Positions 1-12,100 of a stretch of DNA of 64,000 bases are shown one piece after another. How positions within the stretch are numbered: the stretch's first letter is position 1; each line of letters starts with the position of its first letter. The position numbers and the translations under genes were made by a program. The DNA is from Sphagnum compactum (lineage: Eukaryota > Bryophyta > Sphagnopsida > Sphagnales): the NCBI GenBank assembly GCA_965153455.1, contig OZ234498.1, positions 8,308,001 through 8,372,000 of the forward strand, given 5' to 3'. The notes below the pieces were generated by a model. It was not told the DNA's origin, did not search any database, and worked only from the letters and a program-made list of their open reading frames with translations.

Positions 1-1483
1 GAGAGTGTAACAAATTGGAGAATTTCACCTTAAGAGAGGTTGAATATTTTTTGAACTTAGTTTGACATATTCATTGATAGTTTTTTAAAAAAAAACCCAC
101 CAAATCTTATATGGCATGTGTTAACATTGCTTGTTTCTTTCCTTCTTCCCACCATAAATAACGTCATTTCAAAAACATCACACCAGAACCGAGGTAGAGG
201 GGTGGGTGTCAATAATTTATTTCAAATGGATCAATATTCAATAAAAAAATTAGAGTGTGTCAAACATAATGTTATATTGTGTTAACAGAACGATATAAGA
301 CAATTCTTTAATTCTGAATAACAATTGAATTGCAAATAATATGAATCCAAGCATACAACAAAAAATGCGGAAAAATCACGTTAGATGTTTGATTACCTTT
401 CATACACATCAAAGCTCTTGGAGGTTTGAAATCTAAATAATGAAAGCTCAAGAATCAATTAATCCCTAGATAATAAAATATATAAAACCTTGTTCACATC
501 AAAGTAGATTTAACAAAAACACTTTTATAATAAGTATAATTTTAAACTCATTTTGAATTCCAATAAGCTTAACCAATGGTTATAATTTAAAATCCAACAA
601 ACTAAATCAACATGTATAACAATAATAATAATGGTCTTGGCATCCACATCCAACCAAACTTGTTGGGTTTAAAGGTTTATTTTTAAGGTGTGTGCTAAAT
701 TGCAAGAAGGCAACCCAAGAGTGTTGATAAAGTGGGATGCAAACTTCAACCTCAAGAAAGCTACTATTAGGGCAATTGGTGAGATTTTCTTGATGAAAGA
801 TGAACTTTATTTAGCACTGCACATGTTATGAGAATACATTGATCAAACATTACGAGTGTTGTGAAGTTACCCCACTTTAGGCTGAAGGGAAGAAGAGTAA
901 ATTAATAGTGTAACAAATTCAAGTCATATGATATTAGGAGATGTGAATTTTCCAAAGCTGTTTGTGCTCATTTTTTGGAGGCCTTTGAAGCCCTTCAAAG
1001 GTCCTCCTTTCAAGGGTGAAAAAGGATCATGCTGAATTCAAATACAATGTTGCACCAAAGGAAGTGACATGTAGCCAAGCGTTTGAGCTTGTACCTATTT
1101 CTAGTGCTGGTGGTAAAGTGCCTCTTTACTTCTTTCTTTACTTCTCTGATTCTGCCTAAACACGTATCAACAAATGCTAATAAGTGCTTGGTACGTAGTT
1201 AAAACATGTGTTAAGTAATTAAGAATCGATGGCAGAATGCCATCCAAAGGAAAAAAAAGCAAAAAGCTCTACTCTCCAAGCAAAATAAAAAATACAAAAA
1301 AAAATGTATTCCAAAAATATGTGCTCATCATCACACATAAAACTAAAATTTCAAATTCAAATAAAATCTTAACTAGTAGAGTCACCCCTAAAGTCATCGT
1401 GTTTTCACTCTCTATTTGGGCCTGCTTTCAGCCCTTATCCCCTCTTTCAGTGATATCCACAAAGTAAGGAAATTTTACTAAAT
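1..1483. other. Intergenic AT-rich DNA
   Basis: I see no gene, RNA or clear repeat here. Short open frames exist but they are lysine- or phenylalanine-rich translations of A/T runs and have no splice-site context. Confidence 0.6.
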
Positions 1484-1868
1484 CTCAGGCCCGCTTTACA
1501 CTAGCAGTCAGGGCCGATGTTCAACCCAAATCAAGCATTCCTATTGGTGCAAAAGTTGAAATCAGCCCCGAGGGCTGTACACTAGGAGTCAAGGCTGAAC
1601 TAAAAAAAATCTTTTCAATCTGCCCAAAGTTACTCATAAATGCTGAACTTCATGGGCTGGTATTGGCCCCAAAGCTGGAAAAAAAAATACCATCGAATTT
1701 GGGAGGCCAATTTGCAACCCTTGGGGCCAATGTTTCAGCATTCATTTAATATCCTGACGTCAATGTTCTAGCATTTATTAGTAACTTGGGCCGAACAACA
1801 AGCCAAAAATGCTCAAAGTTGGCCCTAAATTTTTTCGGCCCTGACTCCTAGTGTAAAGCGGGCCTCAG
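1484..1868. mobile_element. Short terminal-inverted-repeat element (MITE-like)
   Basis: The two ends (about 1484-1517 and 1835-1868) are near-perfect inverted repeats of about 34 bp; the core reads CCCGCTTTACACTAG then AGTCAGGGCC. A third, diverged copy of the same motif lies inside at about 1568-1598 in the orientation of the left end. At 385 bp, with no coding capacity, it fits a non-autonomous DNA transposon. No clean target-site duplication is visible. The inner part of each repeat starts CACTA, as CACTA transposons do, but the inverted repeat extends outside that point, so I do not assign a superfamily. Confidence 0.6.
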
Positions 1869-2313
1869 TATGGAATGCTGAAACTGAGCATTTAATGCAC
1901 AAGGTTTGAGAATATTTATAGTAGTTGTACAGGTAGGACCAGTCAAAATATATGCACCAGCAGTGGAGGCGCTCAGGGAAAAGGAAAGACAGGATGGAAC
2001 TAAGTTTACCACCGAAATTGGTGGAAAAACTAGTTTGGGTCCCAATTATTTTGAATTTGTGAAATTTTCATTCCCACTTATGCCTTTGATACCCTATTAT
2101 GCCAAAACTGGCCGTTCTCGGCCCTTAGTCGAATAACTCTAGTGAATAGGCAATATTAAACCAGTATATATGATATGTAGAACCCATGTTCAACAATAAT
2201 TAATTCTCAAGAGGGCTTGCCAGAAAATAAAATGAAATTCTGAAATAGACCCATGAAAATAGACAATGGGGAATGAACTTGAAACTGGCATGGCAGCTAA
2301 TATATACACTAAC

Positions 2314-2375
2314 TAATAACCGAGACTTGTAACCCTAACCCAGGTTAAGTTATGAGTTACAAGTCTAGGTTATTA
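2314..2375. repeat. Short inverted repeat (hairpin)
   Basis: The arms 2314-2333 and 2356-2375 are complementary at 19 of 20 positions around a 22-base loop. No gene is attached to it. Confidence 0.6.
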
Positions 2376-2393
2376 GGTAGTGTATGTATGAGG

Positions 2394-2407
2394 TTTAGGG
2401 TTTAGGG
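2394..2407 (+). repeat. Two interstitial telomere-type TTTAGGG units
   Basis: Two perfect TTTAGGG heptamers in tandem, the plant telomere unit. With only two units this may be chance. It lies 18 bases after the hairpin at 2314-2375. Confidence 0.5.
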
Positions 2408-5400
2408 TTTTTCCACCCTAACACTAACTTAAAAACTCATAACCAGCTGGTTGGGTGGAAAATTGGGTAGTTCACAAAATTGACATGTGAACACGAAGCC
2501 TAATTGGTGCACTCTGAACAAACCCTGGAACCCACCTCCCCCCTCTGTGCTCCCAATGCGTTCCCCAAGTTTATATTGGTTTTTCAACAGGTTTCATATG
2601 GCGTTCCAGAAAAAGTTCTCAAGCTCCCATGGGCTCCCCAAGTGATTTCAAATAAGACCACAGTTTATCCCATGTGCTTGGCTAAAGTCCTTACTCTGGT
2701 AAACCTGGGACAATCACAGTACCATTTGTCTTTCCCAAATTCTCAATAGCATCACACTTTATCCCATATCCTTCGCCCAAAATTCTACTTGTAAGAGTAA
2801 GGTAAATGGCTAGACCAAAGGGAAAGTCTAATAAATCTTCTTCCATTCTGGGAGTGTCCACAATGTGAGAAAAAATTGTAATTTACAAAAAATGATGGGC
2901 ATTGATTGATCATTTAAAAAGTAAAATCCATTTTGGAGGCACCTACACAATTAATTAATACAAACCACAATAGCTAACCGTGCTCTATTGTTACCTACCC
3001 TTAGGTGAGACGCTAAACACTCCTTAACAAGCTTTATTTGGCAAATTTTATGGTTTCTTGTCTCATCACATGAGCTTAACACATGGAGTAGGTGGGCCCT
3101 TTTGCATTGTCATCAATATAACATCACAAACCATTGTTAAGTTCCTTCCTCATTTCCATTGTCAATTGTGATCCAAAGTTTTGCATTATGAAGCAAACGT
3201 CTTTTCTACAAGTAACGTACAACGTTAGAAGTTTGAGTGCGCATAGCTCAAATTTGAAATGCATCTAATAAAAGCTTCAAGGTGCGCTCATGACCAAACA
3301 TTGTAGTAGACCCAACCTAGCAAGTAGTAATAGTGTTCATTTCTCTTCTACTTGAGATTTGGTAATGTTTTAATGTGCTTGCAAAGTTTATCATGTATTT
3401 CATTTGCAAGATAGATTTTTATTGAAGCTTTACTCTATTTGACATTTTATATGTGTTTAATCAAAATGTAGAGTCTAGTGTGTATTCCATTTACATGATA
3501 GATTTTCATTGAAGCTTTTTTTTTTTTCATGTGCATTGCATTTCTTTTGTAACTGAGATTCTACATGGGAAAGTAAGATTGCGTAAGCTCCTTAGTTTGA
3601 AAGATCCAAATCCAATGCATCATTTAGTGTTATTTCTTAAATTGTTGTTACAAAATTTAGTGTCAATTCCATCTCCATATTAAATTTTTATTTAGGATTT
3701 TTTTTTTTCATTCATCATTAAGCTTGCATTGCCTTTGTCTTTGATTGAAACGTTGTATGGGTTTAAGGTTGCATAAGTTCCTTCCTTTGTTTTGTTGATA
3801 AAATTCAAGTGCATCATTTATTATTCATCATCCAAGCTTGCATTTCATCGAATTTTGTTGAGGTTTAAGGTTTAAGTTGTGCAATAGAAAGCTTGGATTA
3901 CAAAGTGGTGGTGGATGATGCAAGATTCTCAAAAATTGTCAACCTAAACCTTTTGTTCCTTCTAAGGAAAGTGATTTACTTTAGATGTTGAAGGTGATAA
4001 TGCAGTGAACTCCTCTTAGACCATTTCAAAAATAATGTGATATATGTGGTTGCTATTACAAGTGGAAATGGCTTGTATAACCAAGATGAAATTGTAATCA
4101 TTCCATGAGATCATCTTGAGGATTTTGTGAAGGGGAGTAAAAGGATTCAAAATTTCCTTACAAGTTTACAAAGACAAAGGATCGCATCACCTTCTCCCTC
4201 ACACACATTAACACACCCAAAAACAAACTCTGTAACACTTGTTTAAAAGTGAAGAAACAAATAATAAAACATTTATTTCATAATAAGGTTGGGATTTTGC
4301 AATTCATGTCAAATGGTTCAAGTTTTATAGTGTTTTGTTTTCATCTTGCAATGCTTTCTATTGTATTTTTTACTTAATAAAAATTTTCATTTTTCTTTCA
4401 TTTTTACATGTTACATTTAAAAATCTTTTGTGTAATCTATTTTTGAACTCTTTTTCCTCAAGATTATTTATCTTTGGTTCAATTGTAAAAATCACTTTCA
4501 TCTTTTGTTATAAAACATAATTACACATAAGAGAAATTTTGTTTCATATTCTTAGTGAACTCCAAGCTACATGGAATGTGACTTTGTCATGATCAGTCCA
4601 ATTTGCTTGTGAATTGAATCCAATGTCTAGTGCACCTCATAGTTGATGTCATAATCTAACTTTGAATTCTTTCTTGTTTTAGGCTTTTTACTTCATATGC
4701 ATTTTCAATTACTTGTCATGTGAGTCTTTTGTGAGCATTCCAATCTTTACCCACAAAATGCATTTGATAGATGTTGATGTACGAGGTGTTTTGCATCTCA
4801 CCCTTCTTAGGAAACACACATATAATTCTACTCCTAAACCTAAATAGGTAGACCCAAGGGAAAGGTTACAAAATCTTCTATTTTGAGAGGAATTTTGCTT
4901 TCCTAGTTTTTTTGGTTGGAGCGTGAATAGCAACATCCTAAAAAGGATTTAGTCATGTCCAAAACAAAATCCTTTACAGTATGACTACTTACAATAGCCA
5001 AGATTAGACATCTAGTGAAACTAACCCAAAATACTTCTTTTTTATGACTTTTTCAAAAAAAGGGAATATTGCAAAAAAAAATTCCTTAAAGAAATTCCCA
5101 ACACTGAGAAATTTTGCACAAACAAAAAAGTGCTCTTAATGAGTGTCCATAGTGTGAGGAATATTAATTTGTTTTTCCCCCAAATGAACCCATCAAAGGA
5201 AATTCATTTTAAAGTGTTGCACCCCCATAACAAATTCGTGCAAACAATTACAATGGGTACCCAAGTAGTTAAGCAAGGGTATTAGCCCAAGTCAAAAATG
5301 ACAACTAACAATTATATTAGGATCCTAATTTTCATGTGGTCAATGAGAAGGCTCAACATGCAGCAAGGAAGGCTCAATTTCTTTTCGTATTTTCTTTTGG

Positions 5401-5845
5401 GTAGGTGATAGGCAATTTCCCATCAAATTCTCAAAGTTCCCAAAGCATTCCCAAGCCGTTCCCAATAACATAGTCACACTTTTATCTGATATGCTTGGGC
5501 CAAAGTTGAACTTTCACACTATAAAGAATGAGCCAAAAGGGAAGCCACCTCTGGACTAAACTTTGCCAATAGGTTCAGATGAGTCAAAATGACTTCCCCC
5601 ACAAACAACCCGCCCCCCCAAAAGAAAAAGAAAAAAAACAAACAAACAAACAAACAAACAAACTTTGGGTGCAAAGTAGTGCACACCCCAAACTAATGAA
5701 TAGAAGTAACAAATAGGTACCCTCCAATAGGTAGGTACCCAAAATCTTCTCTTAGGGAACAAAAGGTTGCAATAGGTGGTGATGACAGATTCACCCAAAG
5801 AGAGGGGAAACTAACCCACTACAGAAAGTGTAGGGTAAAGCCCTA
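2408..5845. other. Intergenic DNA, no gene seen
   Basis: AT-rich non-coding sequence. The only distinct element is a (CAAA)n microsatellite at about 5639-5662. No open frame has splice sites or a recognisable domain. Confidence 0.55.
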
Positions 5846-5922
5846 GGTTGAGGGCATTACCAAAATAAGGGCATATGAGGCGATAGTCGAGTGCAGGCCT
5901 GATTTGGGTAATGCCCTTGACC
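5846..5922. repeat. Inverted repeat upstream of the HMA gene
   Basis: GGTTGAGGGCATTACC (5846-5861) pairs with GGTAATGCCCTTGACC (5907-5922), a 16-bp stem with one mismatch and a 45-base spacer. It lies about 70 bases upstream of the TATA box at 5990, so it could be a regulatory palindrome or a transposon remnant. Neither is shown. Confidence 0.4.
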
Positions 5923-5989
5923 GAGGTACACTGCAAAATTTCTGGCAGGTCATTACCACTAGAGTAGGTCTTGTGTACATAGATAGGTG

Positions 5990-5997
5990 TATATAAA
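5990..5997 (+). promoter_or_regulatory. Probable TATA box of the HMA gene
   Basis: TATATAAA followed by a pyrimidine-rich TGTGTCTCTGTG/CTCTCTCT stretch at about 6027-6067, typical of a plant core promoter with a CT-rich leader. Transcription would start near 6020-6030, giving a leader of about 550 bases before the ATG at 6576. The leader may itself contain an intron; I could not decide. Confidence 0.5.
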
Positions 5998-6575
5998 AGC
6001 TACCAACTGCAACTCTTGCATCAGTTTTGTGTGTGTGTCTCTGTGTTGTGTCTGTCTCTCTCTCTTTTGTGCGTCTCTTTTTTCAGTTGTGAAAATGTCT
6101 CAAAACTTTCCCCTAAGTTTCTGCCATCTAAGTTACAACCTGCACATAGACCCATAAAACTCTGGTTTTTCTACATCTTCATCCAAGTCTTGAAAGTTTC
6201 TTAGACTGCTCCTATCTGTTTTTGTTTCTTAGAGTTTGCTTGTCAAGCACTTGGTGTTGTGTTGTTTGATTCATGATAGATTGCAAGACTGAACTGGTTT
6301 TTGGTTTTTGGTTTTTGGGTTTTGTTTCACTGAGCTTATTTATATGGTACTAATGTTGTAGCAGCTTTTGAACAGCAAGTGTGTTTTTTGAATCTTGGGA
6401 AGAAGTTTTGTATTTGTCTTCTTTTGAATCTTCTTCTTCTTTGGTTAGCTAGCTAGCTAGTGCAGGATCAGCTTGCAGAGTAATTGGAAGTGCAGGTGGC
6501 TTCGAGCTGAATCTTCAATATTGGAGTTTGATCATAGTGCAGTTCAAAACTCTTACATCTGAAGCAGCCAGGAAG

Positions 6576-9133
6576 ATGGACTACATGTCCATGCATGATG
6601 TAAGTACTTCATTACTCACTGCAATGATTCTCTACTTGAATTGTCATCTAGAGAGAAGAAACTCGGAGTGCAGATCATGGATCATGATCATGCATCAAGG
6701 AGTGCTACTGCTGCAGCAGCAGCAGCAACAACCGTATATTGTTTTGGTTGTCAAGTTCTGAATGAACTAAGTCTTGCAGTGTTTTTTTGGGATGAGCTTT
6801 TTCAAGTCTTTGGGTCGACAGTGCAGTCGGATCGAGTTTCAGGCTGCAGCTAGTCATGTCTGGCAAGAGAAACTGCAGATCGCGGTCCTGCCTTCTGCAA
6901 CAGGGACTTGCACGAACTAGAACTTAGAAGCTGTAGAGTTTTGGTAGCTGGTCTAGAATAATTAGCTGATGATGCAGCCACAGTCGAGAATCATACCAGC
7001 AGGCTGCATGATCGCGGATTGTGTGCTAATCTCGTACTGGGAGTGTAGAGATTGGAATTCATTCGAAGAAGATCTCTCCGGAAATTCCTGATCTGCATCA
7101 TGGCTGACGTGGCTGAAGTGCACATTTGGATCGGTGTGGGTTTTTTCTCACAGATTTTAAGTTGTTGCTGTTTTGTGGGTGAGCGCAGTGGTTCTACGGA
7201 CCTCCCGAGCCGACATGGATACTACCAGCAACGTCCTACTACGATCCACCGGCATCCCCAGCTTTTCTACACGCCGGCATTACTAGTTTATATGAACCGG
7301 CGGCGCAGAATTACACGAGATCATCAATGCAGTACGCGAAGAAGCTCCAGGAAGCAGCAGCAGCAGCAGCAGCTCCTGATCAACCAGCTGGTCGACCACT
7401 TCGCAGTACAGCAGCAGCAACAGCTTACGAGCAGCCGGATCAGCAGCAGCAGCAGCTGAGAAGAAGAATGTATAATCATGTGAAGGAATTAGGCGAAGAA
7501 GAATCTGATGAGCTGAAGAAGAATCTGACGAGCGGGGGCTCCTCAACTAGTAACAACTACTACCATGTGTACCCCAAGGTTCAAACAGCCGCGGATGGAC
7601 CTGTGCGCACTCACCAGGAGTCTCGAGCTCGAATGGTGGACGGCCAAGTTTCCTATGAGAAGCTTGTGTCCAAGGAGATCAAAAAGAAAGAGTCCTCAAC
7701 TGCAGCATTTCCTTTCAAGAATCTGGTAGACTACTATACTATTGTCAGCTTCTTCTTGATCTAGCTATAAGCTGATCTCGTTCAAGTCGAGAGTTGGTCA
7801 AGATCAGCAACAAAACTGTTTTTCTAACTCTCGGATTGTATGTTTTTCCTGCATAGCCCATCGAGTTGAAGGTGCCCATGTGTTGCGAGAAGTGCGCAAA
7901 GAAAGTCTACGACAGAATTCTCGACTTGCCAGGTACTACTCATGATTGCAGCATCTGGAATAATATTGGATTCTTAGCTGGTACATAACTCAGGGACGTC
8001 CTTGGCAAGCTTCAAGATTCGGAGCTTGCACGATCATGTGGAAACACTCTGGAGCCCTTGATTCACCAGCTGCAAGCTTTGCCAACCGGAGTACTCTTTG
8101 TGGGGTAGAGACTAGAGACTACTAGAGTCCTAGCTGGTGGTTGTTTGTGTTTCCTGAAGCAAGCAGACATCAGCAATGAGCTCATCCTTGCAAGCTGGAT
8201 CAAAGCTGTGTACTCTAACCTGCCAATTGTTGGAGCTGCTTCTTCTTCTTCTTCACTTCTCCTCATTGGGTGATGCTGCATGCTTGCTGTACTGCAGGTG
8301 TGGAAGATGTAACAACAGATCAATACAATCAGAAGGTGATTGTGACAGGCAATGTGGATCCTTCTCGAGTTTTGAGCCGAGTGAAGCAGGTGAAGAAACA
8401 CTCTGTGTTCTGGGATCAAAATGTGGAATACAGCCAAGTATACCTGAAAAAGCAAAAAGATAGAGAAATGGCCATGATCCAAGCAGGCAAGAAGCAGCAG
8501 CAGCAGCAGCAGGCCTCAGAGTCTTCTTCTTCTTCTTCAGCAGCAAAGGGCAGCAGCAGCTCACTTCAGAAGCTGGCTCTTGATGGTAAAGGAGGATCAC
8601 CAAACACAACTAGTTCTTCTATGATCCACCAGCAGCTTCCTGAACATGAAACAAGCCGTCAGACGAAGAAGCAATTATATCAGTCTAGCCATGATGAAGC
8701 TGATGGTAAGCTCATGCAGGGACCCAATGTCAGAGGCATGATGAATAATATTCTCGGCCCCAGGGCTGAGTCCAATCCTCAACGATCGTCAAGGATGCAG
8801 TACCATGAGGCAGCAGCAAGGGAGGAACAGGATATGAATCATAAGCTGCCAAGACCAAATGTGCAAGTGAATATTCTTCCTGAATCTGGTGCCATCCAGA
8901 GGATGATGCCAGGGTTTGAATCTGAATCCAGGCTGCATACCCATCAGCAGCAGTATCCAAGTCCGGACAGTCTTAAGGGCTACAGGCAGGAGCTTTACAA
9001 TGCACAATCAGCAGGACTAGGGTGGCCAGATGATGATGAGGAGCATCATCATCATCATCATTATTATCAGCATCATAACAGACAGCCAGAGGAGCTGTTG
9101 TATGCACATTACAATCCTTATGTCAGGAATTAG
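6576..9133 (+). CDS. Heavy-metal-associated (HMA) domain protein, HPP type
   Basis: Four exons with consistent phases: 6576-6599, 7189-7725, 7857-7932 and 8298-9133, giving 490 residues. The HMA domain spans about residues 188-251 and is split by the third intron. It begins PIELKVPMCCEKCAKKV, with the metal-binding CxxC at C197-C200, and ends VKKHSVFW. The family binds soft metals through CxxC, or uses the fold for protein contacts; the substrate cannot be told here. The first 187 residues are low-complexity with Ala and Gln runs from CAG repeats. The tail has Gln and Ser runs and a DDDEE-HHHHHH cluster near residue 470 that could also bind metal. The protein ends NPYVRN with no CaaX box, so it is the non-isoprenylated HPP type rather than HIPP. 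The first coding exon is only 8 codons (MDYMSMHD) and is the least certain part. Confidence 0.85.
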
Positions 9134-12100
9134 GGTTTCTAAGATCATTGAGCATTTCTTCAAGTTTTACATAGCTAGAAATCATTGCATACATGCCTTA
9201 AATTTTGTCAGCAACAACTGTCATGTTGTTGCAATGCATTTGTTCCTGGAAATGAGTCAAGTTTGTAGCCAGCCAGGCTCATCGAGCTGCAAACTTGTCG
9301 CATAAAATTTTGTTCATCACATAAATGGACTTTTGCTTGTCATTTCTAGGATTGATTTCTTTAACAATTTTTTTTAATATCCCTAAATGTATCATGCCTG
9401 GAGCAAGTACTTACCACCATAAAGTTCTCCACCAACAACTTCTCCTGAGATTTATCTCCCATTGAATTTGAAATAAAAAAGATCTTGTACATTTTGTACA
9501 GAAAGAGTGCTCACGTCTGCATGCCATGTGAACTTTGCAATCTGTTGCTTGCTTTGCAGCATCAAAGTTTTTGCTTTCTCACTTGAGGAATTTGCAACTG
9601 GAACAGTCACCTGACATGATAGTTCTTGCTTGCACCTTAACACTTCCAGTTCCGCATTTGATCTCGAATGTGAATTCATCTGGATCAGCCCTGTGATATA
9701 CTACTTGATATACAACCATTTCAGTTGTGATTGCTTGCAGTTGTAAGCTATAAGAAATGATGCTCCGTGATGATTGTATTGGTATATTGCACATTGAGTG
9801 ACCCAAACAACAGAACATTTCAAAGTTGTTTCGAAAAATGGCTGGAACAGCATAACACATGGCTTGGCTGTAGGTATCATGTTAGTTGGGTAGTTCCAGC
9901 TTACCATACCGAATGGAATACCTTGAAGTTTGGAATGGGTTTCTCCTATCAAGCAAACTTGGATATGGTGGGATGAAGCAAATATGAAGGATTGAGTCTT
10001 GTCTCATTGAGAGAACCACTTGGGTTAGAGGAGCAACATTGAAGTTATGCTAGAGAAGGTGTTGATTCCCTTGTTCATGATTCAAGTGTAGCAAAGATTA
10101 CACACAAAAGGGGACAACTAACAAAAGAAAGTTTCGAGATTGTGATGTTTTAGTGAGTTTGTTGATCAACTTCAACCCACTATCAAAACCCCTCTTGTGT
10201 ATATGGGTGAATTGGATCATGAAAATGTTGATGAAAATATTTCTAATATTTTTCACTTTGTTCAACTTTGCGAGATTTTCATTTCTTCAACATGGGATAC
10301 TTGTAATGAGGAACTATAAATCAATATATGTCATTCCTCAAAAAGGTTGAAAACTACATTTATTCCACAACTTATTATTACAAGAGCTATAAATCCAATG
10401 AAACTTCCTTAGAAGTCATTGGTTGCATTGCAATACATTCGTTTCATGGACAAAGAGAACCAACATTAATGTTGATACAATGGATGTAAACCCTAAAATT
10501 ACATTGGATGTCTTGAATGCATCCCTAAAAGGTGAGTTTTCATTAGAGTTATTTATAAGCCTAGAAGTAAGAATTGTGGAAAACTACTTTTTGTTATAGG
10601 TGAAGAAAAAGGTTCACGAATCTAATAATGCAAGTAAACTAACTTTTTAGGCAAGAAACCTTATTGTTTGGTTGAGATAACCTTTTGTCACATAATGTGC
10701 AGTGGTTGTGCTACCCATGCTTTAGATCTTGCTTTTAGATGTCGGATGTTTGAATTGGGTTCTTCAAGTTTTGAAATTGGAGTATAAGGGTTGTTTGATT
10801 CATCATTAGCCTAGTCATCATCAATTGAACCACTTCTTAAAAATTCTCAAAAAAGGGATGTGGCCAAGTGATGCTAGATATGGCATCAATTACATCATGC
10901 TTGAGGATGGCAAAACGAGGAAATCTTAGTACAACAAATGATTGTTAGTTAGGAGTGGGAAGGACTAGGTTCTTCTGATGAGAAGGAAAAACTAAAAGAC
11001 ATAATCTCAAGTGTTCATGTTTTTAAGGGGTTGAGTCAAACACTAAATTCCACTTAACATAGAATTTATTCTTGTATCTTACTTGATTCAACAATGCCAA
11101 TCTTGGAAAGTAATGTGTGATCATTTGGACCTGCAATTAGTTGACATGATTAATGAAAGTGAAGGGGTTATTGTTAAGGGGAAAAAATAAAGTGGTTTAA
11201 AATTGTTAGCCTTTTAAACATGATCAAATGCATTGTAATATATTTATTTTCGTCTTGAATGAAAATGGAAACATTACATAGAAATCACTTTCAAGTGGTT
11301 GGAAGATCAAGTTTTATCCTCATATATATTAATCTACCAAGTTAAGGTTGAGAAACAATTAACATCCCAATACCATTAGTGAAAAAGTTAGAAAGGGGTT
11401 TTGTTTTTGCTTATCCATTAACATTTTTTGTGACAAAATAGATTTCAATGCATGTTGGTGACATATTTTTGGGGCAGAAAATATTTAGTTGACACAACTA
11501 AAAACAAAAGTGTTTAGTCAAGTTTTAGCATGTGAGTGATAAAATTGGAATGCTTTTGAAGAAGAAAAGGGTTAAATTAAAAGGCCTCTCCATATCCCAT
11601 GAAGAATATGCACATATTCCTTGCACTATATAGCATATGAATCTCCAAGGACTTGGACATTGGAGATGGGGGAACTTTTATTAGTTTTGAGACACTTCGG
11701 ATCCCACATGTTCTTTGAATCTATATTTAACATTGCAATCCTTGTATTCATTTTTTAGAATGAATTATGGGTCACATGGTGGGAGCTTCTTAAAAATATA
11801 CCTATGTTATCAGAATTTCAAAAGCCTTTTGGGACTAATGCATTTGGGGTTCAAGATGCTAGCATGTAGTTTTAATAATTTAGTTGTCACTCCATAATTT
11901 CTCTTTTAAATTTCAAGGACATTAATTGATTGGGGTTTTTAACTTCGCTACATTTCTCTATATCTTTAATTTGCACAAATTGTGGGCTAATTTTATAGAA
12001 AATTTAACTTTTGTCAATTCAAGTAATCTTCATAATAGTTCATAAGGTGTGTGCAAATTTTTTGAAAGATTTGGAATGGACATTGATTTTCATATTGGAA

